From Pseudomonadota bacterium (GTDB taxonomy: Bacteria; Pseudomonadota; Alphaproteobacteria; Rhizobiales; Beijerinckiaceae), in contig JAIUNR010000006.1 of assembly GCA_020161575.1 (NCBI GenBank), positions 62,001 through 126,000 of the forward strand: 64,000 bases of DNA. The letters are read 5' to 3'. Below, piece by piece: positions 25,121 to 32,147 of the stretch; position 1 is the first letter of the stretch, and every line of letters starts with the position of its first letter. Under the pieces are notes generated by a model that saw nothing but the letters and a program-made list of their open reading frames with translations, searched no databases and was not told where the DNA came from. A program made the translations under genes and the position numbers.

Positions 25121-26137
25121 TTATTTGGCCGTGCTGTTCGCGCGCGCGGCTATATCGGCGCACCGCGCCATGAGCGCCTCGAACGGCTCCGCGTCAGCGA
25201 AGAGCAGCCCATCCTCGACCATCCGGGCATAGTCATCCTCCAGCGCCTTCGCGCCATCGCCAGCCGGAACGAGTTGCAGGCCGCCATTGACGGCTGCCCC
25301 GTAATCGATCGGCGAGCGATCAGCGGCTTTCTCTGCAAAGAACATCGACTTGTGGCGAGCGACCGCGTTCGCCAGCTCGCGATCCGCGAAGGCAGCGTCC
25401 GCAAGACCGGCTTCATCGAGCCGGGCGACATCATGCCAGTGCCGGGCGAAGCGGTCCCCACGCAGCCGGTCCTGGTGGCAGAAGACATGGATGGCGGTCG
25501 CCTTCTCCCAGAACGTCCGCTCGGCGTGCATGACGCGCGGACGTGCTGTCGGGAATATCAGGCCATCGATCAGGCCGGACGCATCGCAGACAACATCGCG
25601 CAAACTGGCCGGCTCGCCCGTCGACCGCGCGCCGAACTCCAGCATGACGCTGGGGGCGACATAGCCCGATCCGGTTGCGGTCGGTTCGTAGTCGATAAAG
25701 AGCCGATCACCTTCGACGCGGATCGCCGCAGCCAAACCTTCCGTTGCCAGGGCGTCGGCGATCACCGGCTGCACGACAGCGCCAACCCATTCCGGTAGCC
25801 GGCGACGAACCTCGCTGGACCAGCGCTTTTCCTCGCTTCGCGTTTTCGGCAGGCCCTCGCCATTGTCCCCGACCAGGTCGGGCGCGATGGCCCGAATGTC
25901 GTAGGTCAGATCCACATCCTCCGAAAACCGATGGATGACCTGATAGGCTTTCGACAGCGATGTGCCGCCCTTGAACACCAGATGCTCACCAAGCGGCGCC
26001 GTGTAGAGCGTGCTCAACGCCCACACCACCCAGACATCCTTTTCGAGCAGATGCGCGGGCCGCCCCGAACGATCCGCCGCGACGCCAAGGGCGTCGCGGC
26101 GATCCTGAGCCGAGAGGAGCAGGAAGGTTTCAGCCAT
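25121..26137 (-). CDS. AbiEii-type nucleotidyltransferase toxin
   Basis: A 338-residue protein of the AbiEii/MenA (DUF1814) family. The polymerase-beta-type signature is FKGGTSLSK (GGTS at 57-60) followed by FSEDVDLTYD (D74 and D76). Members transfer nucleotides to RNA targets such as tRNA acceptor ends, stop growth, and give abortive-infection phenotypes; the target here is unknown. The start is the ATG complementary to 26135-26137 with AGGA upstream. It overlaps the antitoxin gene by 8 bp, which couples the pair. Downstream lies the HelD-like helicase. Confidence 0.85.
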   Translation of the reverse strand: MAETFLLLSAQDRRDALGVAADRSGRPAHLLEKDVWVVWALSTLYTAPLGEHLVFKGGTSLSKAYQVIHRFSEDVDLTYDIRAIAPDLVGDNGEGLPKTRSEEKRWSSEVRRRLPEWVGAVVQPVIADALATEGLAAAIRVEGDRLFIDYEPTATGSGYVAPSVMLEFGARSTGEPASLRDVVCDASGLIDGLIFPTARPRVMHAERTFWEKATAIHVFCHQDRLRGDRFARHWHDVARLDEAGLADAAFADRELANAVARHKSMFFAEKAADRSPIDYGAAVNGGLQLVPAGDGAKALEDDYARMVEDGLLFADAEPFEALMARCADIAARANSTAK

Positions 26138-26723
26138 AGGCCGCCTTCCCGACACTCTGCGCCAACCATGTCGGAAGCTGCGGCGCGGCCGCCACCAATT
26201 CGCCAAAGGCGCTGGGCGGCAGCTTTCGCTTCAATGTCCTGAGCGCAGTTTCGGCTTTCTCCGGGCCGAGCCAGGCCAAGGCCCGGACGGCCTCTCCCGC
26301 CGGCCGGTTGGCCAGAGCCAGTTGCCAGCGCGGGGCATGGCGCAATTCCACGACCTGCTTGCCGAGATTCATCTTCCGGCTGCGCCCGGAAGTCAGATAG
26401 ACCGAGCGAACCGGCACCTGTGTCGTCAGGCCAAGGGCGTTTGCGGCCGCCGCACCGTTCGAGACGATGGTCTCGCCACGCTGGCTGGCAAGGGCCTCCA
26501 CAGCCTGTTCAACCGACGGCGCGCGCGTTCCGAACCGACTGGCGACGGGGCGGAGATAGACACCGCGCCCAGCCCGGATGAGTTGTTCGCGCTCGGCCAG
26601 ACGCGACAAGGCCTGGTCCACCGCGGCGCGATTGCCGAGATGGAGCAGCCCCTTAGCGGACACAGAAGCGCCCTCGGGCAAACCCGTCATATGCGACAGA
26701 ATCTGTTCGGTCAGCCGTGTCAT
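26130..26723 (-). CDS. AbiEi-type antitoxin / autorepressor (DUF6088)
   Basis: A 197-residue partner of the AbiEii toxin. The N-terminal winged helix-turn-helix (MTRLTEQILSHMTGLPEGA to RLAEREQLIRAGRGVYLRP, about 1-60) is followed by the AbiEi C-terminal domain. AbiEi proteins neutralise the toxin and repress their own promoter by binding inverted repeats. AGGAGAAAGACG precedes the ATG at the complement of 26721-26723. The promoter upstream is overlapped by a CTGTCAG inverted repeat, which fits autoregulation. Confidence 0.82.
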   Translation of the reverse strand: MTRLTEQILSHMTGLPEGASVSAKGLLHLGNRAAVDQALSRLAEREQLIRAGRGVYLRPVASRFGTRAPSVEQAVEALASQRGETIVSNGAAAANALGLTTQVPVRSVYLTSGRSRKMNLGKQVVELRHAPRWQLALANRPAGEAVRALAWLGPEKAETALRTLKRKLPPSAFGELVAAAPQLPTWLAQSVGKAAYG

Positions 26724-26733
26724 CGTCTTTCTC

Positions 26734-26770
26734 CTGTCAGGAACATACGCAGTTTTCTGACAGTTTTCAA
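26734..26770 (-). promoter_or_regulatory. promoter and operator of the AbiE pair
   Basis: On the minus strand the -35 is TTGAAA (complement of 26765-26770) and the -10 is TATGTT (complement of 26742-26747), with 17 bp between them. An inverted repeat CTGTCAG (26734-26740) and CTGACAG (26757-26763) brackets the -10 and lies inside the spacer, a good position for AbiEi autorepression. The word CAGTTTTC is also repeated directly (26750-26757 and 26761-26768). Confidence 0.6.
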
Positions 26771-26881
26771 GGAAACACATCCGGGACGGAAAGCTGGGAC
26801 AAGGGGGAAAGCCTTCCCCTGCGGTCGAGCCTTGGGTCTCGCCCGACCCCTTCTGCGGGGAGATCCCCGCAACGCCCCCAT

Positions 26882-26962
26882 AGAGTGAGAGTGCGGAGGG
26901 GTTTCCCGTGACGGGTCGAGGGCTGGAGAAGAGGTCTCCGGCGCCCGTCGCGGAGAACCGCG
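26882..26962 (+). promoter_or_regulatory. structured leader, copy 1 (before ardC)
   Basis: It starts with AGAGTGAGAG and contains GTGACGGGT (26908-26916), which can pair with GCCCGTCGC (26943-26951) to form a 9-bp stem with two G-U pairs. An inner GGAGA...TCTCC hairpin and a purine-rich loop lie between. The ribosome-binding GGAG follows the stem directly and the ATG comes seven bases later. Closely similar leaders precede parB (28682) and the strawberry-notch gene (32053). Confidence 0.6.
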
Positions 26963-27913
26963 ATGTTCAGGAAAAACCACAGCGCCCGTGTCGGCTCAGG
27001 CCGGACGAGCCTCTATGACGACATCACCGACAAGATCATCGCCGAGCTTGAGGCGGGCCGTGCTCCCTGGGTCCAGCCATGGGGATCGGCCACGGCCAAG
27101 GCGCCGCTCGCCATGCCCCGCAACGCTGCGACCGGACGGCACTATTCCGGCATCAACGTGCTGATCCTCTGGGGGGCGGTGATCCAGTACGGCTTCCCCG
27201 GTCAGAGCTGGCTCACCTTCCGCCAGGCGCTGTCGCTGGGCGGCAATGTCCGCAAAGGCGAGCACGGCACGACCGTCGTCTATGCCGACCGCTTCACGCC
27301 GGAGGACGAGAAACGCCGAGCCCGCGAGACCGGCGAGGACGCCGCCGCGATTCCGTTCCTCAAGCGCTTCACCGTCTTCAACGCCGCGCAATGCGACGGC
27401 CTGCCGGACGACATCGCCGCCATCGCTCCGCCGCCGCCGCCCGGCCTCATCGAGCCGCGCGTAGAGACTCTGATCGAAGCGACGGGCATCGATTTCCGCA
27501 TCGGCGGCGATCGCGCCTTCTATGTGCCGGCGCACGACTATGTTCAGGTGCCGCCGCCGCAGGCCTATTTCGAGCCGATCAACTGGCACCGCACGGCCCT
27601 GCACGAACTCGGGCACGCCAGCGGCCATGCCTCCCGGCTCGGCCGCGACCTGACCGGCGGTTTCGGCACGAAAAAATACGCCTTCGAGGAGCTGGTGGCC
27701 GAAATCAACGCCGCCTTCTGCTGCGCGTCCCTCGGCATCGTGCCGACCGTCCGCCATGCCGACTATATCGGCGCCTGGCTCGAGGTGCTGCGCGAGGACA
27801 ATCGCGCCATCGTCCGCGCCGCCTCTCAGGCCAGCAAGGCGGCCGATTGGCTGCTCGGCTTCCTGCCGGACGCCGATGTCGGCATGGCCGGCCACGAACG
27901 GGAAGCAGCGTGA
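26963..27913 (+). CDS. ardC: ArdC-family antirestriction protein
   Basis: A 316-residue protein with an N-terminal ssDNA-binding domain (SLYDDITDKIIAELEAGRAPWVQPW to about residue 140) and a C-terminal zincin-like metallopeptidase domain with HELGH at 214-218 and the likely third ligand in FEELVAEINAAF. ArdC proteins protect incoming conjugative DNA from restriction, at least in IncW plasmid work. It is the first plus-strand gene of the element and is preceded by the conserved structured leader. It would be among the genes useful early in a new host. Confidence 0.88.
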   Translation: MFRKNHSARVGSGRTSLYDDITDKIIAELEAGRAPWVQPWGSATAKAPLAMPRNAATGRHYSGINVLILWGAVIQYGFPGQSWLTFRQALSLGGNVRKGEHGTTVVYADRFTPEDEKRRARETGEDAAAIPFLKRFTVFNAAQCDGLPDDIAAIAPPPPPGLIEPRVETLIEATGIDFRIGGDRAFYVPAHDYVQVPPPQAYFEPINWHRTALHELGHASGHASRLGRDLTGGFGTKKYAFEELVAEINAAFCCASLGIVPTVRHADYIGAWLEVLREDNRAIVRAASQASKAADWLLGFLPDADVGMAGHEREAA

Positions 27914-28027
27914 TGGACGCACATGGCGAAATCGGCCCACGCAAGGCTTAACAGTCCATTACCGACCTTGCCGTAGACTTCCCCCAGCCTTTGCAGGCAA
28001 CAGGACGCAGTGGGATTCAAACTCGTG

Positions 28028-28528
28028 ATGGAAAACACCTTGGGGCCAGACAACGCCATATGGGATGATGGTGAATGGGTGAGCTGGGATGAAATCAACC
28101 AGCAAATTCAATATAAAGAGTGGCGCGCGCGCTATCCCAATGCCGACCTGTCGCTTGTATCGGTCTTTGAGTCGCTGATCGGCACCGCCGAGGAATACTA
28201 CCATCTCACCGGCAGACACCTGCAAGTATATGGCGACATTGGCGAGCTGTATGGCGCGATCACCCATGGCATCAAGCTGCACCGCAATTACGCCAAGGGG
28301 TCCGATGGCCGTCTTGGCAATGACTTCGTTGAGGTGAAAACCATCACGCCATTCAAGAACTGTGATGTTGTCGAGATCAATCTTGAGCGCAATTTCAGCA
28401 AGATCCTGATCGTGAAGATCAACGCGGATTTTGAGGTGCGAGGCAAGTTGATCGACCGCAAAGCCCTCCCCAAAGGCAAGGTAAGGGGGAACCGGCTACG
28501 CATCGACTGGTCGCTTGTGGAAGCGTAG
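28028..28528 (+). CDS. uncharacterised protein with a PD-(D/E)xK-like motif
   Basis: A 166-residue soluble protein. I do not recognise an established family. A short stretch, GELYGAITHGIKLHR, then GNDFVEVKTITPF, gives E73, D99, E102 and K104 in the order and spacing of a PD-(D/E)xK nuclease core (helix Glu, strand Asp, ExK). That makes a restriction-like or Holliday-type nuclease plausible. Its base composition is more AT-rich than the flanking ardC and parB, which suggests separate acquisition. The start is uncertain: ATG 28028 or an in-frame GTG at 28010, neither with a good ribosome-binding site. Confidence 0.55.
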   Translation: MENTLGPDNAIWDDGEWVSWDEINQQIQYKEWRARYPNADLSLVSVFESLIGTAEEYYHLTGRHLQVYGDIGELYGAITHGIKLHRNYAKGSDGRLGNDFVEVKTITPFKNCDVVEINLERNFSKILIVKINADFEVRGKLIDRKALPKGKVRGNRLRIDWSLVEA

Positions 28529-28681
28529 CCGGCGATAGCAAGCCGCACTCCGACATGAATGGATTGTGTGTGACCCGATTAATGGGAGGCCTCGCGCGGC
28601 GTGACGATCCTGAAAACCGGAAAGGCGGGAAAGCGGGTCTCCGGCTTCACGCTTTTCCGCTTCTGCGGCGCTGCCCTTCTT

Positions 28682-28764
28682 AGAGTGAGAGGGCGGCGCT
28701 TCGCTTCGTGACGGGTTGGAGGTCGAGAGAGAGTCTCCCGGCCGCCCGTCGCGGAGTAACGAAC
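28682..28764 (+). promoter_or_regulatory. structured leader, copy 2 (before the ParB-like gene)
   Basis: AGAGTGAGAG (28682-28691), then GTGACGGGT (28708-28716) pairing with GCCCGTCGC (28744-28752). Between them lies GGAG, a loop containing GTCGAGAGAGAG, then CTCC. A competing pairing GGGCGGC (28691-28697) with GCCGCCC (28741-28747) is also possible. GGAG follows, eight bases before the ATG. It is nearly the same as copy 1 in sequence and spacing. Confidence 0.6.
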
Positions 28765-30885
28765 ATGGCGAGTGCCATCCAGAAGATCACCCTGTCGTCG
28801 GCGCGCGACATCCCCTTCAACAAGCTGGTGCTGAGCCAGTCCAACGTCCGCCGCGTCAAGGCCGGCGTCTCGATCGAGGAAATGGCCGAGTCCATCGCCC
28901 GACGCGGCCTCATCCAGAGCCTCCATGTCCGCCCGGTCCTCGACGCCGATGGCGCGGAGACCGGCATGTTCGAGGTGCCGGCCGGCGGTCGCCGCTATCG
29001 CGCACTCGAACTGCTCGTGAAGCAGAAGCGTTTGGCCAAGACGGCGACGGTGCCCTGCGTCATCGGCGACGCCAACAGCGACATCCTCGTCGACGAAGTG
29101 TCGCTGGTCGAGAACATGGAACGCGCACCGCTCCATCCGCTCGACCAGTTCCGAGCCTTTCAGGCCATGCGCGACAAGGGCATGACCGAGGAGGCCATCG
29201 CCGCTGCCTTCTTCGTCAACGTCACCGTGGTGAAGCAGCGCCTGCGCCTCACCTCCGTCTCGCCGACCCTGCTCGAAACCTATGCCGATGACGGCATGAC
29301 GCTCGAACAGCTCATGGCCTTCACCGTCAGCCCCGACCATGCCCGTCAGGAGCAGGTCTGGGACGCGATCAAGGATAGCTGGCAGAAGGAGCCCTATCAG
29401 ATCCGGCGGATGCTGACCGAGACCGCGGTTCGCGCCTCGGACAAGCGGGCCATTTTCGTCGGTGTCGATGCCTATGAGGCCGCAGGCGGCATCGTACTGC
29501 GCGATCTCTTCCAGTCCGACGACGGCGGTTGGCTGCAAGATCCCGTCCTGCTCGACCGTATGGTGGCGGAGAAGCTGAAAGCCACCGCCGATCAGATCGC
29601 CGAAGAAGGCTGGAAGTGGATCGAGGTCGCGGTGAGCTTCCCCTATGGCCACGACCACGGCTTGCGTGAGCTTTCCGGCACCACGGTCGATCTGACCGAC
29701 GAGGAGCGTGCGACCCGCGAAGCGCTGCGCGAGGAATATGACCGGATCGAAGCGGAATATTCCGAGGCCGACGAGCTGCCCGACGCAATCGATCAACGTC
29801 TCGGCGAGATCGAGCAGGCCCTGGAGGCCTTCGAGAACCGTTCGGTCAGCTACGATCAAGCCGACATCGCAATCGCAGGCGCCTTCGTCAGCCTCGACGC
29901 CGACGGCGCGCTGTCGATCGACCGCGGTTATGTCCGCGCCGAGGATGAGCCCCAGGCCAAGCCCGATGGCAAGGCGTCCGAGGGCGACCAGCCCGATACG
30001 CCGGCCGTCCAACGCGCGGTCATCACCATCGGCGGCAAGCCCGCCGAGCCCGAGGACGATGAGGAAGACGGCATCAAGCCGTTGCCCGAGCGTCTCGTGA
30101 TCGAGCTGACCGCCCATCGCACCCTGGCGCTGCGCAACGCGCTGGCGGAACATCCGCACGTCGCCATGACCATGTTGCTGCACAAGCTTCTGAGCGACAC
30201 CTTCATTCACACCAACCCGTCCGGTTGCCTCGAGGCCAATGTCCGCCACATCTTCTTCTCGGCCCAGTCCGAGGAATTGAAGGACAGCCCATCGGCGCAG
30301 GCGGTCAACGATCGCCACGAACGCTGGGGGGATCACATCCCCGCTGACGATCAGGCGCTCTGGGCATGGCTGACCGATCTCGATGACGGCACGCGCCTGG
30401 AGCTTCTGGCGCTTTGCGTCAGCTACGGCGTCAATGCGCTATTCGAACGTCCGAACCCCTATTCCGGCTCGGGCGTCAGCCAGCATGGCCTCGACGTGCG
30501 TCTGGCGCAGGCCGACCGGCTCGCACGGGCTACGGGCATGGACATGGTGGCCGCAGGCTGGAAGCCCACGGTCAGCAACTATCTCGGCCGCGTGACCAAG
30601 CCCCGCATTCTCGAGGCCGTCCGCGAAGGCGCCGGCGAGCGGGCCGCGCAGCTCATCGACCACATGAAGAAGGGCGACATGGCCAAGGAAGCCGAACGCC
30701 TTCTGACCGACAGCGGCTGGCTGCCCGAACCGCTGCGCCTGGCGTCCATCGATGGCGATCAGCTTGAGTCCAGCGATCAGGCCGATACCGGCGAAGACAC
30801 CGCCTTGCCGGACTTCCTCACCGAGGACGGCGAGGACGAAGACACCGACGAGGATGAGGTCCAGCACGCCGTCGCCGCCGAATAG
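28765..30885 (+). CDS. large ParB/Spo0J-like protein of the element
   Basis: A 706-residue protein. The N-terminal ParB/sulfiredoxin-like domain (about 15-130) includes NVRRVKAGVSIEEMAESIARRGLIQSL and the box-II segment VPAGGRRYRALELL. A helix-turn-helix follows (TEEAIAAAFFVNVTVVKQRLRL, about 150-180). The long C-terminal half is acidic, with coiled-coil-like stretches and an Asp/Glu-rich end. Such large ParB-like proteins are common on alphaproteobacterial ICEs; they may act as nucleases or ssDNA-binding proteins and not as true partition proteins. The parA gene lies in another operon (44789), so direct partnership is uncertain. The start ATG follows the structured leader. Confidence 0.8.
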   Translation: MASAIQKITLSSARDIPFNKLVLSQSNVRRVKAGVSIEEMAESIARRGLIQSLHVRPVLDADGAETGMFEVPAGGRRYRALELLVKQKRLAKTATVPCVIGDANSDILVDEVSLVENMERAPLHPLDQFRAFQAMRDKGMTEEAIAAAFFVNVTVVKQRLRLTSVSPTLLETYADDGMTLEQLMAFTVSPDHARQEQVWDAIKDSWQKEPYQIRRMLTETAVRASDKRAIFVGVDAYEAAGGIVLRDLFQSDDGGWLQDPVLLDRMVAEKLKATADQIAEEGWKWIEVAVSFPYGHDHGLRELSGTTVDLTDEERATREALREEYDRIEAEYSEADELPDAIDQRLGEIEQALEAFENRSVSYDQADIAIAGAFVSLDADGALSIDRGYVRAEDEPQAKPDGKASEGDQPDTPAVQRAVITIGGKPAEPEDDEEDGIKPLPERLVIELTAHRTLALRNALAEHPHVAMTMLLHKLLSDTFIHTNPSGCLEANVRHIFFSAQSEELKDSPSAQAVNDRHERWGDHIPADDQALWAWLTDLDDGTRLELLALCVSYGVNALFERPNPYSGSGVSQHGLDVRLAQADRLARATGMDMVAAGWKPTVSNYLGRVTKPRILEAVREGAGERAAQLIDHMKKGDMAKEAERLLTDSGWLPEPLRLASIDGDQLESSDQADTGEDTALPDFLTEDGEDEDTDEDEVQHAVAAE

Positions 30886-31016
30886 CGCGGATCGCGCGGG
30901 GCGGCGCCGTTCGTCCCGCGCATCTCACCCCGATCTTCCACACCGCCCGGTCCCACGGTCGACAGCCTGAACGGCTGTGCCGTGCGGGCCGGGCATTCTC
31001 GTTTCAGGAGCCTGTC

Positions 31017-31433
31017 GTGGCCGACTATTTCACCCATTTCTCGTGCCTGCTCGATGTCGGCGCGCCCGAGAACGCCGCTCGCGCGCTCGACCTCTACAAC
31101 CGCCTATCCGAGGCCGGCGCATCGGAAGAACCGCCTTCCGAGGGCTTCCTCCTCTCGATCCAGCCCGAGCATGGCGGCACGCAGCTCTGGATGCACGACG
31201 ACGTCACTGGCGATCCCGAGCGCCTGATCCAGTTCGTGAAGCGCTGCGCCGCAGAGTTCGGTCTGACCGGTCGCTGGGGTTTCCAATATGCCAACACCTG
31301 CTCGAAGCCCCGGCTCGATGGCTTCGGGGGTGGCGCGCATGTTCTCGATCTCGCCAGCGGGGAGACCGTGGACTGGATCTACACCGATGGCTGGCTCGAC
31401 CAGACCCTCTCCGACGAGGGAGGCCCGCTATGA
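31017..31433 (+). CDS. ICE-associated hypothetical protein
   Basis: A 138-residue soluble acidic protein starting with GTG, which AGGAG precedes by six bases. It has a central QLWMHDDVTGDPERLIQFVKRCAAEFGLTGRWGFQYANTC segment and ends DWIYTDGWLDQTL. No catalytic motif or known domain is recognised. It heads a run of three genes whose start and stop codons overlap (31430 and 31693), so the three proteins are probably made together. Similar genes sit behind parB-like genes on related elements. Function unknown. Confidence 0.65.
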   Translation: MADYFTHFSCLLDVGAPENAARALDLYNRLSEAGASEEPPSEGFLLSIQPEHGGTQLWMHDDVTGDPERLIQFVKRCAAEFGLTGRWGFQYANTCSKPRLDGFGGGAHVLDLASGETVDWIYTDGWLDQTLSDEGGPL

Positions 31434-31696
31434 GCATCCCGTCCCATGCCCAGAGCAATTTTCAGACGCTGCTGCGCGCTGCCGGTGACGGCAACCTTGC
31501 GCTCATGGAATGCCTCGATGCCGTGACCGGCGCTCCGCGTTACGTCATCTGCGCGGTAGGACGAAACGATGGTGATTTCGTCTTCACGCCTTTCGGCCAC
31601 CTCGCCGACGGCAATCCCTATGACGCCTACCTGCCGCCCGACCCCGGCGATCCTGGCGGCTTCATGCATCCGGGCACGCCGGGAGAAGCGCCATGA
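31430..31696 (+). CDS. small ICE-associated protein, DUF6117-like
   Basis: An 88-residue soluble protein: QSNFQTLLRAAGDGNLALMECLDAVTGAPRYVICAV, then FTPFGHLADGNPYDAYLPP. The pattern of an N-terminal helix followed by a short beta-sheet with a VICAV strand fits a family of small proteins found on alphaproteobacterial conjugative elements. It overlaps its upstream and downstream genes by four bases each (ATGA). No activity is known. Confidence 0.65.
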   Translation: MSIPSHAQSNFQTLLRAAGDGNLALMECLDAVTGAPRYVICAVGRNDGDFVFTPFGHLADGNPYDAYLPPDPGDPGGFMHPGTPGEAP

Positions 31697-31989
31697 TGGA
31701 CATCGACGCCATCTTCGCCGCCGATCACGAGCAACCGCCCGCCGAGCGGTCTCTCCCCTGGCTGGAAACCAGAGACGGGATCACGGTCGTCGTGGAGCCC
31801 AAGCCCCATTGGGCCAGCGACATGCGGGCCTTCCGGGCCGAGGCTCGCGAATATTGCGCCTATGCCGATTGGACCGCGAACGGCGCGCGCGCCCGGTTCT
31901 TCGGGCACATCGACACCAGCGGCGATGACCTGATCCGCAAGGCGCGCAGGCTCGTCGCCCGCGAGATCACCGACGGACACTGGGCCTGA
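31693..31989 (+). CDS. small ICE-associated hypothetical protein
   Basis: A 98-residue soluble protein with a mixed N-terminus (MMDIDAIFAADHEQPPAERSLPWLE) and a compact C-terminal part (HWASDMRAFRAEAREYCAYADW, then DLIRKARRLVAREI). No recognised motif. It ends the three-gene run and is followed 7 bp later by a strong terminator, which marks the end of the parB-led operon. Confidence 0.6.
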   Translation: MMDIDAIFAADHEQPPAERSLPWLETRDGITVVVEPKPHWASDMRAFRAEAREYCAYADWTANGARARFFGHIDTSGDDLIRKARRLVAREITDGHWA

Positions 31990-31995
31990 CCCCTC

Positions 31996-32030
31996 AAAGC
32001 GCCTCTGCCGCTCGGCCGAGGCGCTTTTTT
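31996..32030 (+). terminator. Rho-independent terminator of the parB-led operon
   Basis: AAAGCGCCTC (31996-32005) pairs perfectly with GAGGCGCTTT (32018-32027) around a 12-base loop, and the stem runs into six Ts (32025-32030). It is the clearest intrinsic terminator in the window. It separates the parB operon from the leader of the strawberry-notch gene. Confidence 0.9.
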
Positions 32031-32052
32031 CATGTCGGCAGCGACGTGTTCG

Positions 32053-32147
32053 AGAGTGAGAGGGCCGCCGGGACGGGTTTGAGTCCGGGTGGTCGAGAGA
32101 GAGCGCCGTTCGGACTTCCCGTTCCCGCTCTCCCGAGGTTCCAATCC
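32053..32147 (+). promoter_or_regulatory. structured leader, copy 3 (before the strawberry-notch gene)
   Basis: AGAGTGAGAG (32053-32062), then GGGACGGG (32070-32077), which can pair with CCCGTTCCC (32118-32126, one bulged T). Inside it AGTCCG (32082-32087) pairs with CGGACT (32111-32116), and the loop holds GGTCGAGAGAGAG as in copy 2. Relative to copies 1 and 2, a G-U pair in the outer stem has become G-C with both bases of the stem compatible, which supports a conserved fold. GAGG precedes the ATG. Confidence 0.6.

Noticed and set aside
28579-30336. 585-codon minus-strand frame
   Set aside because: Antisense of the ParB-like gene; composition typical of a shadow.
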